Of a stretch of DNA of 64,000 nt, positions 1 through 9,230 are shown in pieces. The notes under the pieces were generated by a model. The model saw only the letters and a list, made by a program, of their open reading frames with translations. It did no database searches and was not told the DNA's origin. Each line of letters starts with the position of its first letter. Within the stretch, counting starts at the first letter, position 1. The translations under genes and the position numbers were made by a program. The stretch comes from Eubacterium sp. (GTDB taxonomy: Bacteria; Bacillota; Clostridia; Oscillospirales; Acutalibacteraceae). The stretch spans positions 1 through 64,000 of the forward strand of contig JAFLRY010000001.1 in the NCBI GenBank assembly GCA_022511205.1, given 5' to 3'.

Positions 1-53
1 TTACTCTCTTGCGCAACACGAAAGAGAGTAACGCCCTGCCACGGCAGTGGCAA
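1..53. repeat. Two adjacent perfect hairpins (TTACTCTCTT...AAGAGAGTAA and TGCCAC-GGCA-GTGGCA), possibly the end of a dispersed repeat cut by the window edge
   Basis: Direct reading: 10-bp arms at 1-10/22-31 and 6-bp arms at 38-43/48-53; AT-rich spacer up to the plsY stop. Confidence 0.5.
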
Positions 54-95
54 ATATAATTATTAATAAAATGCTTAGTTAATGAAAAGAAAAAA

Positions 96-752
96 TTACT
101 TTTTCTTACTGCCTATTTTATTTTCCGTTCCATTAAAAATACGCTTTATATTCTCTCTGTGAGCGATCAGCACTATTGCGGTGAACAGGCACGCAACGAG
201 AACGAGGGTAATATTTTTATAAAACGCGAAAATCAGTATCGGGAAAAACAACGCGATAACGATCGAGCCGAGGCTTACCCATTTTGATATAAGGATAACC
301 GTTACAAATATTACGAATAGTATAAGCGCGATGCGCCAGTCAACGAGAATCACCATTCCCGTTGCCGCCGCCATTCCCTTTCCGCCTTTGAATTTAAAGT
401 AAAGCGGGAAAATATGACCTAAAACGCAGAAGAAGCCCGCGTATTCCTTATAAAGAATTACGGTAAATGCCGTGTCTGCATTATCGGCGATGGCAAAAAT
501 ATACTTAAACGGCGCGTTAAGAATTGCGAAGGCTATCAGCACCGCAACGGCAACCTTTAAAATATCGCCTATCATAGTCAGGGCGGCGAACTTTTTGCCG
601 TAGGTGCGAAGCATATTCGTTGCCCCCGCGTTTCCGCTACCGCTCTCTCTTATATCCTGCTTTGCGAGGACTTTGGAGAAAATAATTGAGAAATTGAAGC
701 TTCCTAAAAGATAGCAAATTACGGCGATCGCCGCATATTTTAATGCGATCAC
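96..752 (-). CDS. plsY: Glycerol-3-phosphate acyltransferase PlsY
   Basis: Multi-TM protein with GSxNxxxI, SGNAGATNMLRT and GGKGMAAATG motifs of the PlsY family. Confidence 0.93.
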   Translation of the reverse strand: MIALKYAAIAVICYLLGSFNFSIIFSKVLAKQDIRESGSGNAGATNMLRTYGKKFAALTMIGDILKVAVAVLIAFAILNAPFKYIFAIADNADTAFTVILYKEYAGFFCVLGHIFPLYFKFKGGKGMAAATGMVILVDWRIALILFVIFVTVILISKWVSLGSIVIALFFPILIFAFYKNITLVLVACLFTAIVLIAHRENIKRIFNGTENKIGSKKK

Positions 753-2077
753 TTTTTGCTCTCTCCCCTTTCTCTGATGATAAATCTTATGGGAGTTCCG
801 TCAAGCCCGAAGAATTCTCTTATTTGATTTTCGAGATAACGCTGATATGAGAAATGGAAAAGCTCAGCGTTGTTAACGAAGAAAACGAATGTGGGCGGTC
901 TCGTGGAAGCCTGAGTGATATAGTATATCTTAAGCCTCTTGCCCTTGTCGGTGGGAGGCTGAACTCTTGCCGTAGCCGCCGCCAACGCTTCGTTGAGCCT
1001 GCCCGTTGAAATACGCATTGAATTCTGGGTGTGAACGAAGGCGATCATTTCAAAAAGCTTATCTATCCTCTGCCCTGTTTTCGCGGAGATAAACATTACA
1101 GGCGCGTAGCTCATAAAGGAGAAATCGTTGGCAAGCTTGTTTCGAAACTCGTTCATCGTATTCGTATCTTTCTCGATTGCGTCCCATTTATTCACGGCAA
1201 CGATGCAGGCCTTGCCCTGCTCAACGGCGATTCCAGCAACTTTGGAATCCTGCTCGGTGAAGCCCTCAGTTGCGTCTATCATAATAACGCAAACGTTCGC
1301 GCGCTCAACCGCCATTCTGGCGCGGATGATGCTGAATTTTTCAATAGCGTCATTAACACGGCTCTTTCTTCTTATACCGGCAGTGTCGATAAAATTGAAT
1401 TTTCCGAAGGAGTTTTCTACGAAGGTATCGGTAGTATCCCTAGTAGTGCCGGCAATATCGGATACGATAGCTCTGTTTTCGCCGCTTATCTTATTTACAA
1501 GCGAGGATTTGCCAACGTTTGGCTTGCCGATAATGGCAACGTTGATGATCTCCTCGTTTTCCTCTTCCTCCTCAGTTTCGGGAAAATACTTGATCACCTC
1601 ATCAAGCAGATCGCCCGTTCCGTGACCGTGAACGGAGGAAACGCCGATGGGATCGCCGAGACCGAGATTATAAAACTCATAAAATTCGGGATCCGGCTCG
1701 CCGATACTGTCGCACTTATTCACGCAAAGCACGACCGGTTTGCCCGTTTTTTGAAGCATTGCCGCAACTTCATAATCGGAAGCTACAACGCCGCAGGTAA
1801 GGTCTGTTACCAAAACGATAACGTCCGCCGTTTCAATAGCGATCTGCGCCTGAACTCTCATCTGGCTGATGATCGTGTCTGTGGAATACGGCTCAATACC
1901 GCCTGTATCAACCAAAAGAAAGTTGTGATTCAGCCACTCACAGTCGCCGTAGATCCTGTCTCTCGTAACACCGGGGGTATCGTCCACTATTGACAAACGC
2001 GTTCCTATTAACTTGTTGAAAAGCGTGGATTTGCCCACGTTCGGTCTGCCTACGATAGCAACTACCGGCTTACTCAT
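749..2077 (-). CDS. der: Ribosome biogenesis GTPase Der (EngA); ORF track start (2257) is over-extended, true start likely 2077 (MSKPVVAIVGRPNVGKS)
   Basis: Two tandem G domains (GRPNVGKST, GKPNVGKSS; DTPG, DTAG; NKCD, NKWD); GGAGG Shine-Dalgarno at 2083-2087. Confidence 0.96.
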   Translation of the reverse strand: MSKPVVAIVGRPNVGKSTLFNKLIGTRLSIVDDTPGVTRDRIYGDCEWLNHNFLLVDTGGIEPYSTDTIISQMRVQAQIAIETADVIVLVTDLTCGVVASDYEVAAMLQKTGKPVVLCVNKCDSIGEPDPEFYEFYNLGLGDPIGVSSVHGHGTGDLLDEVIKYFPETEEEEENEEIINVAIIGKPNVGKSSLVNKISGENRAIVSDIAGTTRDTTDTFVENSFGKFNFIDTAGIRRKSRVNDAIEKFSIIRARMAVERANVCVIMIDATEGFTEQDSKVAGIAVEQGKACIVAVNKWDAIEKDTNTMNEFRNKLANDFSFMSYAPVMFISAKTGQRIDKLFEMIAFVHTQNSMRISTGRLNEALAAATARVQPPTDKGKRLKIYYITQASTRPPTFVFFVNNAELFHFSYQRYLENQIREFFGLDGTPIRFIIRERGESKK

Positions 2078-2093
2078 ATGAACCTCCATTAGT

Positions 2094-2122
2094 AAAAAAG
2101 ACGGACATAATTGCCCGCCTTC
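2094..2122 (-). terminator. Rho-independent terminator between rpmF and der
   Basis: Minus strand AAGGCGGGCA-ATTA-TGTCCGTCTT stem with G-U pairs, followed by a T run. Confidence 0.7.
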
Positions 2123-2141
2123 ATTCGACTGTTGATACGTT

Positions 2142-2327
2142 TTATGCTTCTTCCTTAGCAATGATTTCCTTGCCGTTGTAATAACCGCAGCTCTTGCATA
2201 CCTTATGAGGTACGGTGTAAGCTGAGCAGTTAGGACACTTAACAAGTGTAGGCGCATCTAACTTCCAAACGCTTGAACGTCTCTTATTTCTTCTTGCTGA
2301 TGAAACTCTTCTCTTGGGTACTGCCAT
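2142..2327 (-). CDS. rpmF: 50S ribosomal protein L32
   Basis: MAVPKRRVSSARRNKRRS start and CPNC...CKSCGYY zinc ribbon. Confidence 0.97.
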   Translation of the reverse strand: MAVPKRRVSSARRNKRRSSVWKLDAPTLVKCPNCSAYTVPHKVCKSCGYYNGKEIIAKEEA

Positions 2328-2362
2328 TTTTATAGCCTCCTTTATTCAAAAAAATGAATTAT

Positions 2363-2863
2363 TTACTCTTCATCAAGCAGCTGCAAAAGCGCCGCCATTC
2401 GCGGGTCGACCTCTTTTTTACAACTGCAATTACCAAGGTTAAGGTTTTTACCGCACTGCATACAAAGCCCCTTGCAATCTTCACTGCAAAGCATTTTTGC
2501 CGGTAAAAACAGCGTGATCTCCTCTTCTATAAGCTCGTCAAGATCAAGCACTCCGCTTTCAACAACGATATAATCGTCAAAATCGGCATCGCTTGCCATT
2601 TCGGAAACGAGTATCTTTTCAAGCTTAAAGCTGAATTTCTTGGATATATCCTCCGCGCAACGGTCGCAAACGCCGTAAAAATCAAACTCTACGTTGCAAT
2701 CGAGATAAACAACGCCCGCCTTGGCATAAATACTGCCGTTGACCGAAACACCGTTTTTTAAAGGATTATACCCTGAGTATTCAAGCTCGCTGAGATCTAA
2801 GGTTAAGCGAATGGGAATGACCTCGTTGCTTCCGTTAAAAAGATTCGTAAGGTCTATTCTCAT
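2363..2863 (-). CDS. DUF177 / YceD family protein
   Basis: CDRCAE and LCSEDCKGLCMQCGKNLN motifs; conserved position upstream of rpmF. Confidence 0.9.
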   Translation of the reverse strand: MRIDLTNLFNGSNEVIPIRLTLDLSELEYSGYNPLKNGVSVNGSIYAKAGVVYLDCNVEFDFYGVCDRCAEDISKKFSFKLEKILVSEMASDADFDDYIVVESGVLDLDELIEEEITLFLPAKMLCSEDCKGLCMQCGKNLNLGNCSCKKEVDPRMAALLQLLDEE

Positions 2864-2889
2864 ACCGTCACCTCTTCCCGCACCTAAGT

Positions 2890-2918
2890 ATTATAAATAT
2901 AAGATATTAATTTGTCAA
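2890..2918 (-). promoter_or_regulatory. Consensus sigma-A promoter for yceD-rpmF
   Basis: Minus strand TTGACA (2913-2918), 17-nt spacer, TATAAT (2890-2895). Confidence 0.85.
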
Positions 2919-2930
2919 TAGAAAATTAAT

Positions 2931-2959
2931 AAAAAAGGCGCGGAAAACCACGCCTTTTT
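2931..2959 (-). terminator. Rho-independent terminator after the P-loop protein gene
   Basis: Minus strand AAGGCGTGG-TTTT-CCGCGCCTT followed by T run. Confidence 0.8.
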
Positions 2960-2970
2960 GCTGATTAAAA

Positions 2971-3387
2971 CTAAATCTCCTCGCAGAAATCGAATATCTC
3001 AACGGGCAGATCCTCTTTATCACAGCTGATCGTGAAATAGAAGTTAACGTCCGTTGCCTCTGAAAGATCCGAAAGCATTTCAAAAAACTGAGGAAGCTGA
3101 GAATAATCTCTGCCTACGATCTTGAAGGTGGCGTCTACAAGAATATCGGTAACGTCATAGTTACCTGCACAAATTCCGGAAAGGAAGCCGTAAAATGCCT
3201 TGTGGCCCTTAATTCTATAGGTATCCGTCTCAAGAAGTCTTGCTCTTGAGGAGATATCATAGGTAAGCTTAGGGGATTTTTCAACGCAAACAACGTTTCC
3301 GTTTGAGCTTTCAATGCAGGTATTTACTAGATCGATAAGCTTCTTCGTTTTACCTGCGCCTTTGTTTCCGATAATCAGTTTAATCAT
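2971..3387 (-). CDS. Small P-loop ATPase-like protein of unknown function
   Basis: Walker A GNKGAGKT at the N-terminus, Walker B-like DILVDATF. Confidence 0.7.
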   Translation of the reverse strand: MIKLIIGNKGAGKTKKLIDLVNTCIESSNGNVVCVEKSPKLTYDISSRARLLETDTYRIKGHKAFYGFLSGICAGNYDVTDILVDATFKIVGRDYSQLPQFFEMLSDLSEATDVNFYFTISCDKEDLPVEIFDFCEEI

Positions 3388-3428
3388 TTATGAATCCTCC
3401 GTGATTTATTTCTTTCAATGCTATTCTA

Positions 3429-4775
3429 TCATATACCGAGTTCTTTTTCAAGTTTTTCTTTTTCACTTTCATAACCCGGTTTTCCGAGAAGCGCGAACAT
3501 ATTCTTTTTATAGCTTTCAACGCCCGGCTGGTTGAAGGGATTTACGCCTAAAATATAGCCCGAAACAGCACAAACCTTTTCAAAGAAGTAGATCATATAG
3601 CCGATGCTTTCAGCGTCTATCGCGTCTATTTCAAGCACGAGATTTGCAACTCCGCCCTCGGTGTGAGCAAGAAGAGTACCCTGGCGGGCCTTTTCATTGA
3701 TAAGGCTCATGGTCTTGCCCGCAAGGAAATTAAGGCCGTCAATATTTCCCTCCTGCTCGGTGATAACGAGATCATCCAGCGGCTTGTTGAATTTCAGGCA
3801 GGTCTCAAACATAAGCGGACCGCCGCTCTCCTGAATATACTGACCGACTGAATGAAGATCGGTTGAGAAAATGCAGGAAACGGGATAAAGTCCCTTGCCG
3901 TCCTTGCCTTCACTCTCGGCAAATAATTGTTTGAGCCATTCGTTGAACATAGTCATACACGGCTCGTAGGATATGAAGCACTCAAGCTTCTTCCCCGCCT
4001 CATAGAAGCAGTTTCTGATGGCGGCGTATTTAAGGCAGTCATTGGCGTTGATATCTTCGCTGCAAAGAGCATTTTGCGCCGTCTGAGCGCCTGCCATAAG
4101 CGCGTCAATATCAATTCCCGCGGCGGCGATGGGAAGCAGACCTACGGCTGTAAGAACGGAATATCTGCCGCCCACGTCATCGGGTACTACGAAGGTCTCA
4201 TAGCCGACCTCGTCGGCAAGCTCTTTAAGCGTTCCTCTTGCCTTATCGGTGGTGCAGAAAATACGCTTTGCGGCCTCCTCAGCCGAATACTTCTTATAGA
4301 TGATATCGCGGAAAATTCTGAAGGCGATCGCCGGCTCAGTAGTAGTTCCGCTCTTAGAAATAACGTTGATGCAGATATCCTTATCCTCGCAAAGAGAAAC
4401 AAGCTCAGTTACCATTGATGGGCTGATGGTGTTTCCGATGAAAAAGATCTGCGGAGTATCTTTTGCAAGGGCGTTGTAGTTTGGAGATTTGAGCGCCTCA
4501 ATAACCGCTCTCGCGCCGAGATACGAGCCACCAATGCCGATTACGATAAGGATATCACAGTTAGCCTTAATATATTCAGCGGCTTTTTTGATCCTTGCGA
4601 ATTCCTCTTTATCATAATCCGTGGGTAAAGTGACCCAGCCGAGAAAATCGTTTCCCGCGCCGCTCTTGTTATGGAGCGTTCTCATAGCTTCAACGGCTCT
4701 GCCGCTCATTGCCTCGATATCAGCGTTTGAAACAAATTTTTCAGCGTATTTATGAATAAGCTTTAATTTTTCCAT
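3429..4775 (-). CDS. pgi: Glucose-6-phosphate isomerase
   Basis: [37 protein letters not shown] motifs. Confidence 0.96.
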   Translation of the reverse strand: MEKLKLIHKYAEKFVSNADIEAMSGRAVEAMRTLHNKSGAGNDFLGWVTLPTDYDKEEFARIKKAAEYIKANCDILIVIGIGGSYLGARAVIEALKSPNYNALAKDTPQIFFIGNTISPSMVTELVSLCEDKDICINVISKSGTTTEPAIAFRIFRDIIYKKYSAEEAAKRIFCTTDKARGTLKELADEVGYETFVVPDDVGGRYSVLTAVGLLPIAAAGIDIDALMAGAQTAQNALCSEDINANDCLKYAAIRNCFYEAGKKLECFISYEPCMTMFNEWLKQLFAESEGKDGKGLYPVSCIFSTDLHSVGQYIQESGGPLMFETCLKFNKPLDDLVITEQEGNIDGLNFLAGKTMSLINEKARQGTLLAHTEGGVANLVLEIDAIDAESIGYMIYFFEKVCAVSGYILGVNPFNQPGVESYKKNMFALLGKPGYESEKEKLEKELGI

Positions 4776-4816
4776 TTTGATTCTCCTTTAGCAAATTTTG
4801 CTATTTCATTGTGTCT

Positions 4817-4845
4817 ATTTTACTACATTCTTTATTATATATCAA
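4817..4845 (-). promoter_or_regulatory. Sigma-A-type promoter for pgi
   Basis: Minus strand TTGATA, 17-nt spacer, TAAAAT. Confidence 0.6.
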
Positions 4846-4855
4846 CTGATTTTAT

Positions 4856-6013
4856 TTAAATATTATTTAACAATTTTTTAAATATGTCTGAAAAGCTGAC
4901 TGTTTCAATATTTCTGTCAGACTTTAGATATATTGTTTTGATGACCTCTTCCCCTGAATAAACCACGATTGTTCCGAGATTGTCGTTTTTACTTATGGGT
5001 GCCGGCATTTCCTCATTGATATTATATTCATAGCTTATCTCACCGCTTCCGCGGGAAACGAGTATCTGCTCAGAGGCGTTGAACGACGGCTTAAGGCTCT
5101 TTTCCTTTCCTCCGAGTATCTTCACTTCTGTGATCTTAGATTCGTCAATTTCCGGCGTTATCAGCTCGTAATTGGCAAAGCCGAAATCAAGAAGATTCGT
5201 TGCTCCGTTGAAGCGGTCTTCGCTCGTATCGCTGCCCAGAACTACGGCAACCAAATTCATTCCCTCTCTCTCTGCTGTGGCGCAAAGGCAAAAGCCCGCG
5301 TTGGAGGTAGTGCCTGTTTTCAAGCCGGTAATGCCTTTATAGGTGTTGACAAGCTTATTGGTATTGTTCAGCTCAGTCTTGCCGCCTCTGAGATAATCCA
5401 GCCAGATCCCCGTATAATTTCCGATGATCTCATGCTTCATAACCTCAGTAGCCATAACGGCTATATCATAGGCGCAGGAATAGTGGCTCGTTACCGTATC
5501 GTCAAGACCGGTTGAGTTTTCGAAATTCGTGTTTTCAAGGCCGAGTTCGGTCGCTCTGTCGTTCATCATTTTAACGAAGCCCGTGTATGAGCCTGCAACG
5601 AATTCACCGAGCGCAACGCAGGCATCGTTGGCGGATGCTACGACTACCGCTTTAAGGAGCTCGTCAACAGTCATCGTCTCCCCAACTTCAAGCCAGATCT
5701 GCGAGCCGCCCATTGAAACGGCCGTCTCCGAAGCAGGCACCTCATCGGTAAGGGCGATCTTTCCGCTGTCTATCGCTTCAAGCACCAGTAAAATGCTCAT
5801 AACCTTTGTAACTGAAGCGGGAGAACAATGCTCATAGGCATTTCGCTCATAAATAATATCCCCCGTATCCATACACATAAGTATTGCCGAATTGGCGGAA
5901 AGCTCAAGCCTTTCTTCCTTTTTGGCTTCTTCAGCGAAGGCAACGGATACGCTTAAAAAGCATAAAGTCAGCGCAAGTATAAAGATCAAAGTTTTTTTCA
6001 TAGTAATCACCAT
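4856..6013 (-). CDS. D-alanyl-D-alanine carboxypeptidase (DacF-like, S11 family)
   Basis: Signal peptide; SVTK, SAN and KTGTT active-site motifs; C-terminal PBP5-type domain. Confidence 0.92.
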   Translation of the reverse strand: MVITMKKTLIFILALTLCFLSVSVAFAEEAKKEERLELSANSAILMCMDTGDIIYERNAYEHCSPASVTKVMSILLVLEAIDSGKIALTDEVPASETAVSMGGSQIWLEVGETMTVDELLKAVVVASANDACVALGEFVAGSYTGFVKMMNDRATELGLENTNFENSTGLDDTVTSHYSCAYDIAVMATEVMKHEIIGNYTGIWLDYLRGGKTELNNTNKLVNTYKGITGLKTGTTSNAGFCLCATAEREGMNLVAVVLGSDTSEDRFNGATNLLDFGFANYELITPEIDESKITEVKILGGKEKSLKPSFNASEQILVSRGSGEISYEYNINEEMPAPISKNDNLGTIVVYSGEEVIKTIYLKSDRNIETVSFSDIFKKLLNNI

Positions 6014-6033
6014 TAAATCATATTCGATTTATA

Positions 6034-6062
6034 TTGTAATAATTACGCTGATTTGTTATAAT
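6034..6062 (+). promoter_or_regulatory. Sigma-A-type promoter for mtaB
   Basis: TTGTAA, 17-nt spacer, TATAAT. Confidence 0.7.
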
Positions 6063-6090
6063 TACTTTAATATTTTGGAGATCAATACTT

Positions 6091-7374
6091 ATGAAAGCTG
6101 CATTTTATACCCTTGGCTGCAAGGTCAATCAAACAGAAAGTGAATATATGGCGGAGCTGCTCGGCAAAGCGGGCTTTGAGATAGTAGCCCCAAATGAAGA
6201 AGCAGATTTTTATATCGTTAATTCCTGCACGGTTACCGCCACTGCGGATCAGAAAACGAGGCAGAACGTAAGAAGATTTAAAAGAAAGCATCCGAATTCA
6301 GCCGTTATATTAACGGGCTGTATGCCCCAGGCTTTTCCCGAGCAGGCAAAGGAGCTTCTTGAAGCCGATATCGTTCTCGGCAACAAAAACAACGGCGATA
6401 TTTTAAACCTTATCAATGAATATAACACTTCCAAAAACAGAGTTTTATCCATAAAAGACCACGCGAGCGGAGACCCATTCAGCGATTGCTCTATTAACAA
6501 ATTCAATGAAAGAGTGCGCGCCTTCGTTAAGATCGAGGACGGTTGCGACCGCTTTTGTTCCTATTGCATAATACCGATGTCAAGAGGTCGCGTACGTTCG
6601 AAGCCTCTCGATGATCTTAAAAAAGAAATCAAAAATCTTGCCGAAAACGGTATTAAAGAAATCGTTCTCGTTGGTATAAATCTTTCCGCCTACGGCAAGG
6701 GAGAGGATTTCAATATCGTAGACGCCGTTAAGCTTTGCGCGGAAAATGAAAGCATTCTGAGGGTCAGGCTCGGAAGCCTTGAGCCTGACCATATTACCGA
6801 TGAAATAATCGAACAGCTCAGCAAGATTGAAAAATTCTGCCCTCAGTTTCATATCTCTCTGCAAAGCGGTTGCGATAAAACGCTTAATAGTATGAACAGG
6901 CATTACACCGCCGAGGAATACAGGGAGCTTTGCGATAAGCTGAGAAATGCTTTTGATGATACTTCACTGACTACTGACGTTATGGTGGGCTTTAACGAGG
7001 AAAGCGAAAGCGATTTCAAGGAAAGCCTTGAATTTGTTAAATCGATTGGCTTTGAAAAGGTTCACGTATTCCCCTATTCTCAGCGCGAAGGCACTAACGC
7101 TTCAAAAAAGGGCGATTCCGTTCCGAAACAGGAAAAAGAACGCCGTGCCATAATAATGATAAATGAAACGGAGAAAATCAGAAAAGCTTATTTCGAATCA
7201 CTTATCGGTAAAACGGTGTGCGTTCTTTTTGAAAATGAGATAAATAAGGGCGTTTATCAGGGGTATACGAAAAATTACACCCCTATAAGAATTAAGAGCG
7301 TTGAAAACATCGTCGGAAAAGAATTAAACGTTACTATCACTGGGATATCAGAAGAATACTGCTTGGCTAAATAA
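6091..7374 (+). CDS. mtaB: tRNA t6A37 methylthiotransferase MtaB
   Basis: N-terminal MTTase domain (TLGCKVNQTESE), radical SAM CDRFCSYCIIP, C-terminal TRAM-like region. Confidence 0.93.
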   Translation: MKAAFYTLGCKVNQTESEYMAELLGKAGFEIVAPNEEADFYIVNSCTVTATADQKTRQNVRRFKRKHPNSAVILTGCMPQAFPEQAKELLEADIVLGNKNNGDILNLINEYNTSKNRVLSIKDHASGDPFSDCSINKFNERVRAFVKIEDGCDRFCSYCIIPMSRGRVRSKPLDDLKKEIKNLAENGIKEIVLVGINLSAYGKGEDFNIVDAVKLCAENESILRVRLGSLEPDHITDEIIEQLSKIEKFCPQFHISLQSGCDKTLNSMNRHYTAEEYRELCDKLRNAFDDTSLTTDVMVGFNEESESDFKESLEFVKSIGFEKVHVFPYSQREGTNASKKGDSVPKQEKERRAIIMINETEKIRKAYFESLIGKTVCVLFENEINKGVYQGYTKNYTPIRIKSVENIVGKELNVTITGISEEYCLAK

Positions 7375-8563
7375 CCGCTTTAATATTTTTTACCTCCTGT
7401 GATACTGAGTTGTTTTTCTTATCGGTCAGATAGCTAAAGGAGAAAATATAAAAGCCCCCTACCCTTTCAAGCTGATACAGATAGGATATTTGCCTTGAAA
7501 TAATGTCATTGTTGTCAATAAATTCATTGATGGCGTAGCTTTGATCGGAGGAGGCGAATTTGTCCTCCTGTCCCGACTTATAGAGCGGCAGACCGATGTA
7601 AAGCTTGCAAGAGGTGACGAGATCCTGCCAAGTTTTAACCGTACTGGCAAAGGGCTGAACCTCGTTGTAAAATCCGAAATAAACCTGCGGGCATATGTAA
7701 TCGAGAAAGCCCTCTTCGGTAGACCATCGCTCAACGTCCGCATACTGACTGTTGTAATTTGTGGATATTTTCGATTGCGGGCTGATCCCGAATAACACGG
7801 TTGAGTTGATCTCTTTTATCGCGGAATAGACTGCTTTTACCATATTTGATACCGTTTCACGTCTCCAATTCGAGAGGTTCAGCTTCCCGCCGTTTTCTAT
7901 GTATTCATCATATTCCTTTTTATCGATGTCCTTATTCGTGGTGGGGTAAAAATAATCGTCGAAATGGATAGCGTCTACGGCGTAATTGCTGACGATCTCC
8001 CTAACGCCGTTCACGATAAGCTCGGTGACCTCAGGCGCGGCTGGATTAAAATATATTTTCTCGCTGATGTAGACGTTTGATTTTTTATCCTTGCTGTTGT
8101 ACCATTGCTTTGCGACGTTGCCGTCAGCCAGCTCGTTTATATCTGCCGATTGACTTACACGGTAGGGATTGATCCAAGCTTCGATTCTAAGGCCCAAATC
8201 GTGTGCCACTGCAATCATTATCTCCAGCGGATCGTATTTCAGCTCGCTCCCCTGCAGACCGAAACAGTATTTCGAAACAGGAAAATAATCTGATTTATAA
8301 AACGCGTCAGCGCAGGGGCGAACCTGCACCGTAACTGTATTTAATCCGATAGATTTTACCTTTTTAAAGGCGGATTTGATTTTTTTCTCAAAATCCTTTG
8401 CGGTATCACAGCTTGTTGTGATACTTTCAAGCTCAAAATAGGATATCCAAACCGAACGCACGTAAACGGCATTCGGCGGATCAACGGAATCGGACGGTTG
8501 AGGAACGGAACATCCGCAAAGCAATAATACGAATGATAACAAACAAATAATTATTTTCTTCAT
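7367..8563 (-). CDS. Glycosyl-hydrolase-like family 10 (DUF187/GHL10) lipoprotein
   Basis: Lipobox LLCGC; VWISYFELES, WINPYR, AIHFDDYFYP, GISPQSKI typical of GHL10; overlaps the mtaB 3' end by 8 bp. Confidence 0.85.
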   Translation of the reverse strand: MKKIIICLLSFVLLLCGCSVPQPSDSVDPPNAVYVRSVWISYFELESITTSCDTAKDFEKKIKSAFKKVKSIGLNTVTVQVRPCADAFYKSDYFPVSKYCFGLQGSELKYDPLEIMIAVAHDLGLRIEAWINPYRVSQSADINELADGNVAKQWYNSKDKKSNVYISEKIYFNPAAPEVTELIVNGVREIVSNYAVDAIHFDDYFYPTTNKDIDKKEYDEYIENGGKLNLSNWRRETVSNMVKAVYSAIKEINSTVLFGISPQSKISTNYNSQYADVERWSTEEGFLDYICPQVYFGFYNEVQPFASTVKTWQDLVTSCKLYIGLPLYKSGQEDKFASSDQSYAINEFIDNNDIISRQISYLYQLERVGGFYIFSFSYLTDKKNNSVSQEVKNIKAVI

Positions 8564-8565
8564 AC

Positions 8566-8593
8566 TTGACACTTTCTTTTTATTTAGTAAAAT
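8566..8593 (+). promoter_or_regulatory. Sigma-A-type promoter for the zinc-ribbon protein gene
   Basis: TTGACA (8566-8571), 16-nt spacer, TAAAAT (8588-8593). Confidence 0.6.
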
Positions 8594-8611
8594 TATTTAT
8601 AGGTGATAACT

Positions 8612-8902
8612 ATGGAATATAGGCTCGGAACGGCATTAAAAATCAAAGACAGCGGAGAAACTCTTGCCCTCACCTGCCCCAAATGCGGTGAGAAGGTTGA
8701 ATTTCGCGTGTTTTCAAACTCAGAAACAAGGCTTGAATCAAGCTTTCCCTTCGTTAATATAGGAAACGTTTATTTTCTCATATGCCCGAAGTGCGCAGGC
8801 ATATTCACTGTTGACCGTGAAAACGGCAAAAGCTTTGACAAGGGCTTGAAAACCTCAATACTTGATATCGATCTTAAAACACTGAAAGAGTTTAAAGAAT
8901 GA
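8612..8902 (+). CDS. Small zinc-ribbon-like protein of unknown function
   Basis: Two CPKC motifs (CPKCGEKV, CPKCAGIF); AGGTG Shine-Dalgarno at 8601-8605 favours the ATG at 8612. Confidence 0.65.
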   Translation: MEYRLGTALKIKDSGETLALTCPKCGEKVEFRVFSNSETRLESSFPFVNIGNVYFLICPKCAGIFTVDRENGKSFDKGLKTSILDIDLKTLKEFKE

Positions 8903-9174
8903 GTGCTGCCGAATTTTTTGCCTGTTATTTTACTGTCATAAGTATTGTAACAGTCGTTTTAACCATTGGAGATAAGCTAAATTCAAAAAAGAACGGCAAA
9001 AGAGTTCCCGAAGATTTTTTGCTGACCTTAGGGCTTCTCGGCGGCGCTTTGGCTGAATATATAACTATGAAGCTTATCCGCCACAAAACGAAGCATAAAA
9101 AATTTATGCTGATCCTGCCTGCCGAGATCATAATTCACATAGTGATCGTTGTTTTAATAGTGTTATACGCATAA
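8899..9174 (+). CDS. DUF1294 family small membrane protein
   Basis: DKLNSKKNGKRVPEDFLLTLGLLGGALAEYITMKLIRHKTKHKKF pattern; 4-bp overlap with the upstream gene. Confidence 0.85.
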   Translation: MSAAEFFACYFTVISIVTVVLTIGDKLNSKKNGKRVPEDFLLTLGLLGGALAEYITMKLIRHKTKHKKFMLILPAEIIIHIVIVVLIVLYA

Positions 9175-9203
9175 AGAGGGTGAAAACACCCTCTTTTCTT
9201 TTT
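9174..9203 (+). terminator. Rho-independent terminator
   Basis: AAGAGGGTG-AAAA-CACCCTCTT then TTCTTTTT; lies between convergent genes. Confidence 0.85.
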
Positions 9204-9230
9204 AGGCGATTTTGTTTTAATTTATTTTTC

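Noticed and set aside
1031-1993. 320-aa plus-strand ORF opposite der
   Set aside because: Fully antisense to a canonical Der GTPase; no family motifs, and typical of shadow ORFs in this codon usage.
749-2257. N-terminal extension of Der in the ORF track (61 extra residues)
   Set aside because: Extends through the rpmF-der terminator; the Shine-Dalgarno and conserved start are at 2077.
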